A stretch of DNA of 41,903 nucleotides from Pelagivirga sediminicola (GCF_003072125.1 NZ_QCYH01000016.1:1-41903); one strand, 5' to 3'; numbered from the stretch's first letter, positions 1 through 8,072 are shown. Notes: generated by a model from the letters alone, not told the origin. A program made the numbers and translations.

Positions 1-13
1 AGGTGGACGACTT

Positions 14-406
14 TTACGCCGCCCGCAGCAGGCTCATCCCGCCGCTACCGCGGCCGACTTTCGCACCGCCGTTCTCACCCGGATAGCGGCCCTCCCTATC
101 GATCAGCAACTGATGCTGAGCCGACACATCCCGGCGCATGAGCGCGATCCTGAAGAACTCAAGCGTCAGCCCCGGACAGAGGCCTCCGGCGATCTCAAAG
201 GCGCTGGCGCGTGTCATCAGCTCCGGAAGCTTGTATTGAAAGAAAAGCGGCACCGCCGGGAAGTCGATCCGGACATCATAACCCAGCGTCGCCTCCTGCA
301 CGAGGTTGGGAAAGACAGGCGCGCCAGCGGGTGCCGAGGTCGAACCGCGGATCAGGTTCTCTGTGAAAGCGTAGCCAAAAGAAAATTCTGTATATCCAAC
401 CTTCAT
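14..406 (-). pseudogene. 5' part of a conserved hypothetical gene paired with the helicase (probably truncated)
   Basis: Function unknown. The first 105 or so residues read as a normal protein, beginning MKVGYTEFSFGYAFTENL. They contain the hydrophobic/aromatic stretch PLFFQYKLPELM and the basic-acidic segment RRDVSAQHQLLIDREGRYPG. After that the frame becomes glycine- and serine-rich (GGAKVGRGSGG) and stops, and the other two minus-strand frames also hit stops. This suggests a frameshift or a recombination breakpoint near 60-100, although the window edge hides what follows. It starts 41 bp after the helicase stop on the same strand, so the two are probably one operon. I recall similar N-termini beside large helicases but cannot verify this here. 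The plus strand at 3-90 is also open, but too short to interpret. Confidence 0.5.
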
Positions 407-447
407 AATCGCCCAAACTGCTCGTTCATCCTGTTTTGGTTTCTGGC

Positions 448-3400
448 TCAGACGCTTGAAACCACCACCCGGAACCGCGCCTGCGTCGTCTTGGTTAGGA
501 ACAGCTCCGTCGTGGCCAGCAACCGCAATATCTCCGGGGTCACGGTCTCGGCGCTCGCCCCCGGCTGGACCAGCACAACCTCAAAATCGACCTTCGCGCG
601 CCGGGCCTTTTCCTTGAAGTAGGAGAGTAGCTTCATGTCGCCCTTCAGGAAGCGCGACGCACCCTGCTTCGACCATGTCTCATGCCGCCGCTTGAGATCG
701 ACATAGAGGCGGGGCAGCCCTCCATGCTTGACCGCCATGCTCTTCTGGGCTTGGCCGCAGAGCGTATAGAAATTGCGGATGTCAGCCGAGATGCGCCCGC
801 CATGCGCATTCTTGCAGTGGATGAGACAGAGCCTGATGCCGTCGCCCGTATCCTTCAGGGCAACGAGATCGGCGGCCTCTCCGTGCCCGTCATCGTTGAA
901 GATCAGGTCGAACTGGTTCTCGATATGTTGAAAGGCCCGATACTGGATCGTGTCCCGGTCTCCGGCCCTGTTCATCGATTCCCGGTTGAGCGGAATGCCC
1001 GCCCAGTCCCAGGCCTCCAGTGACTCCTTCGGATAGGTCGCGGGTTCGAGCGGGGTGGGTATGTGGTAGCAGTTGTAGGAGTGCGTGCCGTCGGCATAAC
1101 GGACGATGAAGGGATCGGTGAGGAGATATTCCTCCAGCGGCACGGCCTCCGCCGCATGCGCCCTCTTGAATTTCAGGCGGGGACCGGAGACCCAGTCGTG
1201 GCTGTATCCGCCGGGCAGGTCCGCCGCGATGCGTAGCCGGTAGGTCGAGCGCGAGCCCTCGGTTGCGATATCGATATCGATCGCGCCGTCGTCGCCCACG
1301 GCCCCGATGCCAAGGTCGATCAGGAAGACCGGCACCTCGGTGCTATCAAACAGCATGAACTGTCTGTCGCTGAAGCGCATCTGCGCCTGTTCGCCCCATT
1401 GCACCGCGATCGGATATGCGCCGTGTGGAGCGGTCAGTTTCTGGGGTCGCAGGAAGTCACGCGTGATGTTGGAATCCAGTTCGACGTCCGAAGACACCTT
1501 GGTCCAGGTGCGATTGCACCATTCCATCCATGTGGAGATCGTGCCTGATTTCTGCTGCCAGATTTTCCCTTTGCGCTGCGTGCCGCCCCAAAGGACCCGT
1601 TCGCCGTCCTCATAGCCCAGACAGGCGATGTTGTTGAGCTGCGATTCCGCCTTCTCGATACTCGCCAGTCCCTCGGTCACGTTCGGCCCGAAATATGACG
1701 TGAAGCTGATCGCGCCGATGCGCGATGATCCCATGCTTTTGACGAGAGGCATCTCGACATTGTTGAGAATGCGAAAGACCGCCGGGCCGCTGAGAAGCTC
1801 CGTTTCATCGGAGGTGATCGCCCGGGCCATCCGCTCCGTGCGCAGCCCCTGGTAGTCGCTGGCATAGATGAACAGCGCGCCGGCAGCCTGATCCCAGCGG
1901 GCAAGAAGGAGATCATAGACCGCGTTCTCCAGGTTCTGGTAGTTTCCCCAGTCCACGGTCGAGGTGCGGTGCACCACCGCGACGAGCAGGTTGTTCTCCT
2001 CATCAAGGGCGTACCAGCTCTCGGCGCCGCCGGGCAGAACCGCCTCATAGGCAAGCGGCGACCACGACGTACATCTTGTGCGGAATATCTGGGTCGACAG
2101 GGCCGGGCGAAGATTCCAGAGCGACAGTTGGGCATGAAGATCGCCCCGTTCCTTCAGGCTCATCACGACATCCTGAAGCTGCAGCTCCTCGTGGATACGC
2201 TCTTCGCTGAGCCGCTTGATGAGCACGTCCCAGTCAGCCCCCTCGGCATATAGAGCGGCCAGTTTGGTTTCCGCTTCCGGGTCCGCGATGTTCGCGACGA
2301 CGGTCGCTTCCCCGATCGTACCGGTGGCGCCCTTGCGCGTGAACCGCCCGATAAACTGAAGCGTGACCGCCAGCGATTTATGCGTGTCGTGCAGAGCGGC
2401 GATTTTCAGATTGGGAAGGTCGAACCCCTCGCCGAGCATGTCGACGCAAACCACGATACGCGCGCCGTCCGCACTGCCGTCCAGGACCTTGTCCAGCGCG
2501 GCGGCATTGATCTGCCGCCGCCCGGGGCCGGAATAGACGATGACCGGATGAAGTTCGGGGGCCAGCTCCTGATACAGAGCCCAGACGATATCGGCGCGAT
2601 CCCTGTTGCGGGTGCGGGCCATAAGCAGGTGGTCCAGCCCCAGCTCGTCGCGGTCCCTGCGCAGGACGGCGACCGCCTTCTCGGCGATGGCGCGATCCCG
2701 GGCGGCGTCATCGCCATATTCTTCGACCGTCCGCAGATTGATGGGCCTGTAATAGCCGGCCTTCTGGGCGTCGCCGAGCTTGTAATTGAAGATGATCTTG
2801 CCATCGACGCGCTTGCCGTCCCGGCGGAACGGTGTTGCGGTGAATTGCAGTATGCGCTTGTCGAGGAACCTGTCCCGCACCGCCGCCCAGGTCGAGGCGG
2901 TGACGTGATGAGCCTCGTCGACAAAGATGTCGCTGCACTGATCGAGCAGATAGGCGCGGGCGTCGGGCGGAAAGCTGTTCAGGCTGTCGGGCAGCGCCAC
3001 GATCACGTTTGCCCTTTCGATCAGCGCGCGACATTCCTCGATCGATTGCAGGCCTGTGGTGATCTTTGCGACATGCGGGCCGGGAAGTTGCCCGGGGACG
3101 ACGCCGGCATCGGGCAGCACGCCCAGCGTGACGAACTTCTCGAATATCTGGGTCCTGAGAGCATCCGACGGCACAAGCACAAGAGTCCGGTGTAACTGCC
3201 TGTAGACCTGCGTCGCCAGCATGGTTTCAGTCTTGCCGGTTCCGGTCGGCAGAACGACCGTGGCCGGCTCGAACTGCTCGCCCACTGCGAAATGCGCCGC
3301 GATCGCGTGCAGCGCGCCGATCTGCGGCATGCGCAGCCCCGGCTCCTGCTCTACCTCGTTCTCGGCCCGGAATGTGAATTTATTGCGCCATAGCGCCAGA

Positions 3401-3747
3401 ACCTGCTCCGGGGTCGCGGCATAATCCTCAAGGGCACCTGGACTGTCCCAGAACAGCGCCGTACTTTCTGTCAAATCGCCGAGGCCGGATAAATGCCCCG
3501 CATTCAGCACCGGCAATGTCGACTTCAACCGGCGGGCGCCTTTCCTGCGCAGGAGTATCTGGTCGAAGGGCGCGGCCAGGTTTGTCTTTATAAGGTCGTG
3601 ACCCTTGTATTGTGACGGGGCAATCTGTGCGCGACACCGGGCGCCGCGAAACGGACGCTGGAAAATAAGGTTGCCGCCAACTCTGATCTTTCGCTCAGAT
3701 GGCGGCGGCAGAACAAGGTCACCTTGCCAGTCCGGAAATAGTGTCAT
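448..3747 (-). CDS. Superfamily 2 DEAD/DEAH helicase with probable C-terminal nuclease-like module (defence candidate)
   Basis: A 1099-residue protein. Helicase motifs are clear: Walker A PTGTGKT (about 167-173), DEAH box VDEAHH (276-281), motif III-like FTATP (302-306) and motif VI QFIGRFTR (464-471). A region of about 400 residues follows that I cannot assign. Near the C-terminus, GEAADLVAL (about 956-964) followed by LIHCKNA (975-981) has the spacing of a PD-(D/E)xK-type nuclease core, with histidine where the acidic residue of the ExK motif usually sits. The adjoining CGQAQKS segment recurs in large bacterial helicases as I remember them. A helicase fused to a nuclease-like domain, next to a short conserved partner and a tRNA scar, suggests a phage-defence or plasmid-restriction role. 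That role is inferred. The start is preceded by a G-rich ribosome site (GGGGGG). Alternative: a housekeeping repair helicase, which is less likely in this context. Confidence 0.85.
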   Translation of the reverse strand: MTLFPDWQGDLVLPPPSERKIRVGGNLIFQRPFRGARCRAQIAPSQYKGHDLIKTNLAAPFDQILLRRKGARRLKSTLPVLNAGHLSGLGDLTESTALFWDSPGALEDYAATPEQVLALWRNKFTFRAENEVEQEPGLRMPQIGALHAIAAHFAVGEQFEPATVVLPTGTGKTETMLATQVYRQLHRTLVLVPSDALRTQIFEKFVTLGVLPDAGVVPGQLPGPHVAKITTGLQSIEECRALIERANVIVALPDSLNSFPPDARAYLLDQCSDIFVDEAHHVTASTWAAVRDRFLDKRILQFTATPFRRDGKRVDGKIIFNYKLGDAQKAGYYRPINLRTVEEYGDDAARDRAIAEKAVAVLRRDRDELGLDHLLMARTRNRDRADIVWALYQELAPELHPVIVYSGPGRRQINAAALDKVLDGSADGARIVVCVDMLGEGFDLPNLKIAALHDTHKSLAVTLQFIGRFTRKGATGTIGEATVVANIADPEAETKLAALYAEGADWDVLIKRLSEERIHEELQLQDVVMSLKERGDLHAQLSLWNLRPALSTQIFRTRCTSWSPLAYEAVLPGGAESWYALDEENNLLVAVVHRTSTVDWGNYQNLENAVYDLLLARWDQAAGALFIYASDYQGLRTERMARAITSDETELLSGPAVFRILNNVEMPLVKSMGSSRIGAISFTSYFGPNVTEGLASIEKAESQLNNIACLGYEDGERVLWGGTQRKGKIWQQKSGTISTWMEWCNRTWTKVSSDVELDSNITRDFLRPQKLTAPHGAYPIAVQWGEQAQMRFSDRQFMLFDSTEVPVFLIDLGIGAVGDDGAIDIDIATEGSRSTYRLRIAADLPGGYSHDWVSGPRLKFKRAHAAEAVPLEEYLLTDPFIVRYADGTHSYNCYHIPTPLEPATYPKESLEAWDWAGIPLNRESMNRAGDRDTIQYRAFQHIENQFDLIFNDDGHGEAADLVALKDTGDGIRLCLIHCKNAHGGRISADIRNFYTLCGQAQKSMAVKHGGLPRLYVDLKRRHETWSKQGASRFLKGDMKLLSYFKEKARRAKVDFEVVLVQPGASAETVTPEILRLLATTELFLTKTTQARFRVVVSSV

Positions 3748-3766
3748 GTGCCCCCCGGGAAAATAT

Positions 3767-3796
3767 ACTGTAGCTGCTATTCTCCGAAGGTGACAA
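3767..3796 (-). promoter_or_regulatory. Candidate promoter of the helicase operon
   Basis: On the minus strand TTGTCA (3796-3791) and TACAGT (3772-3767) are separated by 18 bp, about 20 bp before the helicase start codon. The -35 match is good and the -10 is moderate. This is the only plausible sigma-70-like pair I see just upstream of the gene. Confidence 0.35.
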
Positions 3797-4149
3797 TAAC
3801 CGAGCCTCTAGCGCCGCTTCTCCGAGCCACGGCGGTTGCACCGAATAGGCGATTACTCGATCTATACCCGACCGCAGTATGCAGCGTGCGTCATCGAAGG
3901 GACGTGCGACGAGCGCCACATCGCCACGCGACATCTGGCATCAAAACGTGCCCCGAAGGGCACAGCCGTAGGAGAGAATTGGGCTTCAGCAACCGCATGC
4001 TGACCGACTTTGAGGCGCCCGTATCGGCGCCAGCGCGTTAGCCTGCGCGCCGCGACCGACAATGTCGAAGTCGGCGGTGCGGACATTCGCAATTCGGTCG
4101 AATCCGTTGTCAAACGTCTGATGATGGGCAGCAAACTACGACCTGAGGA
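3797..4149. other. Non-coding stretch between helicase operon and tRNA-Arg
   Basis: No reading frame here has credible composition, ribosome site or family resemblance on either strand. The short frames present are arginine- and serine-rich noise. The region may be decayed sequence left by integration or deletion events next to the tRNA scar. Confidence 0.5.
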
Positions 4150-4167
4150 CCGAGTCTTTCTCGGAAA

Positions 4168-4244
4168 TGGCGCACCCGACAGGATTCGAACCTGTGGCCT
4201 TCGCCTTCGGAGGGCGACGCTCTATCCAGCTGAGCTACGGGTGC
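4168..4244 (-). tRNA. tRNA-Arg (anticodon CCG), with encoded CCA
   Basis: On the minus strand the full cloverleaf can be drawn: acceptor stem GCACCCG/CGGGTGC, D arm GCTC/GAGC, anticodon stem TCGCC/GGCGA with loop CTCCGAA (anticodon CCG), T arm ACAGG-TTCGAAT-CCTGT, discriminator G and CCA at 4170-4168. A short hairpin (CCGAG/CTCGG, 4150-4164) follows without a T-run. It differs from the nearby 5' remnant at acceptor position 7 and in the anticodon stem, so the two copies have different origins. No good promoter is visible directly upstream. Confidence 0.93.
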
Positions 4245-4278
4245 TTACCGGGTCGCAACTGCTTACGCAGTGCTTACG
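4242..4278. repeat. Three TGCTTAC direct repeats between the two tRNA-Arg copies
   Basis: TGCTTAC occurs at 4242, 4260 and 4271. The last two extend to TGCTTACG and lie 11 bp apart. Clustered short direct repeats beside an att-like tRNA duplication fit arm-type binding sites of a tyrosine recombinase, but no integrase gene is present nearby. The first copy overlaps the tRNA 5' end, so part of it is tRNA sequence. Confidence 0.45.
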
Positions 4279-4379
4279 TGAACTTTTCGCGAGTTGAAAG
4301 ATCAGAACGAGGGCCTCGCAAATCCTTGTTCTTACAGCCTTTTTTCGTCTCCTCTTTGTCGCCCACCCCCTTGACATCA

Positions 4380-4421
4380 GCCTTCGGAGGGCAGCGCTCT
4401 ATCCAGCTGAGCTATGGGTGC
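4380..4421 (-). pseudogene. Truncated tRNA-Arg(CCG): 5' 42 nt only, attachment-site scar
   Basis: Reading down from 4421, the minus strand matches the intact tRNA from the acceptor 5' strand through the D arm and anticodon loop (CTCCGAA) and breaks after GGC of the 3' anticodon stem. Beyond that no T arm or 3' acceptor strand exists. The 13-bp block at 4380-4392 around the anticodon loop is identical in both copies and is the natural crossover core for tyrosine recombinases that use tRNA anticodon loops. The remnant lies 55 bp from the sufS stop, so it probably represents the native chromosomal gene. Confidence 0.8.
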
Positions 4422-4430
4422 CTGAAGGGC

Positions 4431-4459
4431 CGTATAACGGCGCCGCGGCGCGCCCGCAA
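4431..4459 (-). promoter_or_regulatory. Promoter of the native (now truncated) tRNA-Arg
   Basis: TTGCGG (4459-4454) and TATACG (4436-4431) are spaced 17 bp apart on the minus strand, with the -10 ending 9 bp before the tRNA 5' end. Transcription from here would run through the remnant and on into the intact tRNA-Arg about 135 bp downstream. Confidence 0.5.
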
Positions 4460-4475
4460 CGGATAATTCCCCGGC

Positions 4476-5699
4476 TCACGCGAAGAGATCGTGACACAGC
4501 TCCAGCGCGTCGATCAGCGCGTCGACCTCCGCCTCGGTATTGTAGAGGCCAAAGGACGCGCGGCAGGTGGCCGTCACGCCCAGGTGATCCATCAGCGGAC
4601 CGGCGCAGTGATGCCCGGCGCGCACGGCAACGCCCTTCTTGTCCAGAATGGTCGAGATGTCATGCGCGTGCCCCGCCCCGTCCATGGTAAAGCTGAAAAT
4701 CGCCGCCTTGTCCGGCGCCTGCCCCTGCACCTGCAGCCAGTTCAGCCCGCCCAGACGTTCGGCGGCATAATCGCGCAAGCGGTTTTCATGGGCTGCGATA
4801 TTCTCCATCCCCAGCCCCATCATGTAATCCAGCGCGGCGCCCAGCCCGATGGTTTGCACGATACCGGGCGTCCCGGCCTCGAATTTCATCGGCGGATCGT
4901 TATAGGTGACCGCCTCCTTGGTAACATCGCGGATCATGTCGCCGCCGCCAAGGAACGGGCGCATCTCATCCATCCGCTCGCGGCGCACATAGATCGCACC
5001 GGACCCCGACGGCCCATAAAGCTTGTGCCCCGTGACCGCATAGAAATCGCACCCAATATCGTCCACGTCCACCGACATGTGAACCGCGGCCTGACTGCCA
5101 TCCACCAGCACGGCCACGCCCTTGGCACGGGCGGCGGCGCAGATGGTCTTCACATCAACTTTGGTCCCCAATACGTTGGAAAGATGCGTGATTGCCACCA
5201 GCTTGGTCCGCGGGCCGATGGCGTCGATCACCTTTTGCGGGTCCAACGCGCCATTCACGTCGGTATCGACCCATTTCAAAACCGCGCCCTGCCGCTCGCG
5301 CAGGAAATGCCACGGGACGATATTGGCGTGATGCTCCATCACGCTCAGCACGATCTCGTCGCCGGGCTGAAACCGGGGCATGGCCCAGCCATAGGCAACC
5401 ATGTTGATCCCCTCGGTTGTGCCGGAATTCAGGACGATCTGACTTTCATCGGCGACGCCCAGAAACCGCGCAATGATGCCGCGCACGCCCTCGTATTTCT
5501 CGGTCGCCAGATTGCTGAGATAGTGCAGGCCCCTGTGAACATTCGCATATTCATGCGAATAGGCGGTGGTGATCGCATCGATCACTACCTGCGGCTTCTG
5601 CGCCGAGGCGCCGTTATCCAGATATACCAGCGGCTTGCCGTTCACCTCTCGCGAAAGGATCGGAAAATCGCCTCGGACCTTCTGAACATCCAGCATCAT
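4476..5699 (-). CDS. sufS: Cysteine desulfurase SufS
   Basis: A group II cysteine desulfurase of 407 residues, the usual length. It is PLP-dependent and takes sulfur from L-cysteine as a persulfide for Fe-S cluster assembly by SufBCD. The PLP lysine lies in TGHKLYGP (K226) and the active-site cysteine in GHHCAGP (C365), which is the SufS rather than IscS pattern. It is the last gene of the suf operon in this window. Its ATG overlaps the preceding stop as ATGA, which implies translational coupling; a second ATG follows immediately. The tRNA-Arg scar begins 55 bp after its stop, so any further suf genes that normally follow have been displaced or are absent. Confidence 0.96.
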   Translation of the reverse strand: MMLDVQKVRGDFPILSREVNGKPLVYLDNGASAQKPQVVIDAITTAYSHEYANVHRGLHYLSNLATEKYEGVRGIIARFLGVADESQIVLNSGTTEGINMVAYGWAMPRFQPGDEIVLSVMEHHANIVPWHFLRERQGAVLKWVDTDVNGALDPQKVIDAIGPRTKLVAITHLSNVLGTKVDVKTICAAARAKGVAVLVDGSQAAVHMSVDVDDIGCDFYAVTGHKLYGPSGSGAIYVRRERMDEMRPFLGGGDMIRDVTKEAVTYNDPPMKFEAGTPGIVQTIGLGAALDYMMGLGMENIAAHENRLRDYAAERLGGLNWLQVQGQAPDKAAIFSFTMDGAGHAHDISTILDKKGVAVRAGHHCAGPLMDHLGVTATCRASFGLYNTEAEVDALIDALELCHDLFA

Positions 5700-6292
5700 G
5701 TCACTCCCATTGCGACCGCCACGAAGACGCTCAGAATTGCAGACAGCCCGACCACGACGGCCAGAACGGCGAGGACCAGCACGGCGATCGCCTTGAATAC
5801 GTTGCCAAACCCGTGGGCGCGGTCAATGAAGGCCACCAGTATCACGATGCCCCAGACCGACGCCGCAAAGACCAGCAAGACGCCCGCCACCGGAATCGCC
5901 AGCATCAGCACAACCAATGCCAGCTGCACCCCCAGACGCAAGACCTGAAGCCACACGATCAGCGCCAGAACCTGCGGCACCTCGCCCGCCCCGCCCAGAC
6001 TGCGCCCGATCCATGTGAGCGTCATGACAGTGATGACCAGTGCGCCCAGCAGGAAAAGCGTGAACAGAAACGGCGATTGAAAGGCGGGCGGAATTGCCTG
6101 CAGCATCTCCGGATCGCGCGGCGGTCCCACATGCAGCGTCAGCGAGAATACGATGCCGTTCAGCACGCTTGTCAGCGCCAGCGCCGTCCAGAGCCATTGG
6201 CGCGGCAGCCACAGCGCCATGATCCGGTCCGCCGCCGCACGCGGAGAAAACAGTGTCTGGCCAACCAGTTCAGGCACAAAGCTCAGGTTCAT
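5696..6292 (-). CDS. Yip1-family-like integral membrane protein in the suf operon
   Basis: A hydrophobic protein of 198 residues starting MNLSFVPELVGQTLFSPRAAADRIMAL, with about five membrane-spanning segments. The N-terminal segment followed by multiple helices resembles bacterial Yip1-domain proteins. The reading frame remains open to 6649, but the ATG at 6292 overlaps the stop of the upstream gene as ATGA and is the sensible start. Co-translation with sufD and sufS points to a membrane role linked to Fe-S biogenesis, but the biochemical function is unknown. I infer no catalytic activity. Confidence 0.75.
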   Translation of the reverse strand: MNLSFVPELVGQTLFSPRAAADRIMALWLPRQWLWTALALTSVLNGIVFSLTLHVGPPRDPEMLQAIPPAFQSPFLFTLFLLGALVITVMTLTWIGRSLGGAGEVPQVLALIVWLQVLRLGVQLALVVLMLAIPVAGVLLVFAASVWGIVILVAFIDRAHGFGNVFKAIAVLVLAVLAVVVGLSAILSVFVAVAMGVT

Positions 6293-6786
6293 GTCCGGAT
6301 CCTTCCCGTGCCCCATTCGGCCTCGCGCAGGCCCAAGGCCCAGAAGAGGACAAAGGCAATCAGCCACGCGGCCCCCACCAGTGTCAGACCGGGCCCCGGC
6401 CCGATGAACCCCGCCACCAACCCGTGCAGCAGCACCAAGGGGCTCGCGGCCAGAAGCGCCCAGAAAAGCGCCATCCGCGCACCAAACGCGGTGCCGCGTC
6501 CGCCAAACAGCCGGGCGACCAGATGGCTCAGCAAGGCGATCACGTAAAAGATCAGCGGCGCGATGAACGCCCAGGCCAGCAGCGCACCGCCCAGAAGCGG
6601 GTTCAGCTCCTCGCCCGTAATATATGCCTGCCGCGCCAGACGCGGCCACTGCGCAATGAACATCACCACGCAGCCCGCCATCAGGATCACCAGCGCGCGG
6701 TCCTCCCGCTGCCCCATGGCAAGCAGGCGACGCATCACGGCGCCGGGGCCGCGATACGTCGCCACGATGTCACGCGCGGCCGCCAT
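6289..6786 (-). CDS. Membrane protein of the suf operon (Yip1-like, unknown function)
   Basis: A 165-residue protein with about four hydrophobic segments, for example ALVILMAGCVVMFIAQW and LLAWAFIAPLIFYVIALL. A soluble N-terminus of about 30 residues precedes the first helix. Its ATG overlaps the sufD stop by one base (TGATG), and its stop overlaps the next start as ATGA, so it is fixed in the operon. It resembles the following Yip1-like gene in topology, and the two may form a heteromer or derive from an old split or duplication. No catalytic motif is visible. Confidence 0.72.
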   Translation of the reverse strand: MAAARDIVATYRGPGAVMRRLLAMGQREDRALVILMAGCVVMFIAQWPRLARQAYITGEELNPLLGGALLAWAFIAPLIFYVIALLSHLVARLFGGRGTAFGARMALFWALLAASPLVLLHGLVAGFIGPGPGLTLVGAAWLIAFVLFWALGLREAEWGTGRIRT

Positions 6787-8072
6787 CAGGCGCGACGCCG
6801 CTCCAGCCAGCCTTCCAGCAGCATCTTGATCTCGTCCTGAAGCGTCTCATCCTCGATCTCGTCCACCGCCTCGGCCAGAAACGCGAGCGTCAGAAGATCC
6901 GTCGCAAGCGCCTTGGGCACGCCGCGGGCACGCAGATAATAGAGCGCATCCTCGTCGATCGCGCCCGAGGTGGATCCGTGCGAGCAGATGACATCGTCGG
7001 CATAGATCTCCAGCTCAGGCTTGGCCAGGAACTGGCTGTCACCGTCCAGCAGCAGAGATTGGCTGATCTGATAGCCGTCGGTCTTTTGCGCGTCGGCCTT
7101 GACCAGGATCTTGCCCTGAAACACGCCTGTCGCCCCGTTGCGCAGCACCTTCTTGTAGACCTGCCGGCTCTCGCAGCGCAGGGCGTCGTGGGTGACGAAA
7201 ACGGTGTCGTCGTCGTGAAAATCGCCGTCTCCCATCGACGTGCCCGCGACATGGGCGATCGCATCGTCGCCGGTCAGCTCAATCACGCATTCATTGCGCG
7301 TCATCGCGCCGTTGGCCGTCATGGTGAAGGATTTGAACCGGCTTTCGGTGCCAAGCCGCGCAAAGAGATGCGTCGCCTCGCGCCGCTGATAATCGCGGCC
7401 CTGCGTGCGCACATGATTCAGCGACGCGCCGTCTCCGATATCCGCCTCCAGCACGCAATTGAGCCGCGCGGCTGCCGGTCCGTTTTCCAGCAGCGTCATT
7501 TCCGTACCGGGATCCAGCTTGATCACATGATGCAACATCGCGTCAGATGTCGTTGATTCGTGACGATAAATCAGGTTTACCGGCCGCTTTGCGGCGCCCG
7601 TCACATGGATCAGCACACCGTCGGTCGCGGTGGCGGTGTTCAGCGTGGCCAAGGGACGCGGCACCGGATCCTGTCCGCGCTGCTCAAGACCGCCGTAAAG
7701 ATCCTTGGCCCAATGAATGTCAGCCTTGCCTGCCTGCGCCAGCCGCTCGATCGTCAGCCCTTCGGCAGACAGATCATCACTGGCCTGCGGATCAAAGACG
7801 CCATCGACAAAGACGATTTTCAGACGATCAACATCATCGAAAACCGGCCGCGTGTCGCCGACAAACAGCGCCGCTTCCGGCGCCTCCGCCTGGGTCAGCG
7901 TGTCAGGGCGCGTGAATTTCCAATACTCGTCGCGTCGCTGGGGCAGGCCCGCGGCGCGCACCCGCGTCAAAGCGTCCTTGCGCGCCGCCAGCGTCCAGCC
8001 CGCGCCATCCGGCACGCCTATCGCGTCCAGCCGTGCCTCCGTCTGGGAGTGTCTGGGATTTGCCGCAGTCAT
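6786..8072 (-). CDS. sufD: Fe-S cluster assembly protein SufD
   Basis: A 428-residue SufB/SufD-fold protein. It partners SufB and the ATPase SufC in the SufBC2D scaffold in the cytosol. An N-terminal helical segment (about 1-120) containing DEYWKFTRPD is followed by the long right-handed beta-helix core typical of the family. Near the C-terminus comes the conserved CSHGSTSGAIDEDALYYLRARG segment (in two overlapping blocks), shared with SufB. The start codon overlaps the sufC stop by one base (TAATG). It sits immediately downstream of sufC, as expected. Confidence 0.95.
   Translation of the reverse strand: MTAANPRHSQTEARLDAIGVPDGAGWTLAARKDALTRVRAAGLPQRRDEYWKFTRPDTLTQAEAPEAALFVGDTRPVFDDVDRLKIVFVDGVFDPQASDDLSAEGLTIERLAQAGKADIHWAKDLYGGLEQRGQDPVPRPLATLNTATATDGVLIHVTGAAKRPVNLIYRHESTTSDAMLHHVIKLDPGTEMTLLENGPAAARLNCVLEADIGDGASLNHVRTQGRDYQRREATHLFARLGTESRFKSFTMTANGAMTRNECVIELTGDDAIAHVAGTSMGDGDFHDDDTVFVTHDALRCESRQVYKKVLRNGATGVFQGKILVKADAQKTDGYQISQSLLLDGDSQFLAKPELEIYADDVICSHGSTSGAIDEDALYYLRARGVPKALATDLLTLAFLAEAVDEIEDETLQDEIKMLLEGWLERRRA

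Noticed and set aside
3862..4134. 90-codon minus-strand frame between helicase and tRNA-Arg
   Set aside because: Serine/arginine-rich composition, no ribosome site, no recognisable domain.
4150..4164. Hairpin CCGAG/CTCGG after tRNA-Arg as a terminator
   Set aside because: No T-run follows on the minus strand.
4010..4466. Short plus-strand frames over the tRNA-Arg region
   Set aside because: They translate the antisense of tRNA sequence (the familiar [12 protein letters not shown] artefact).
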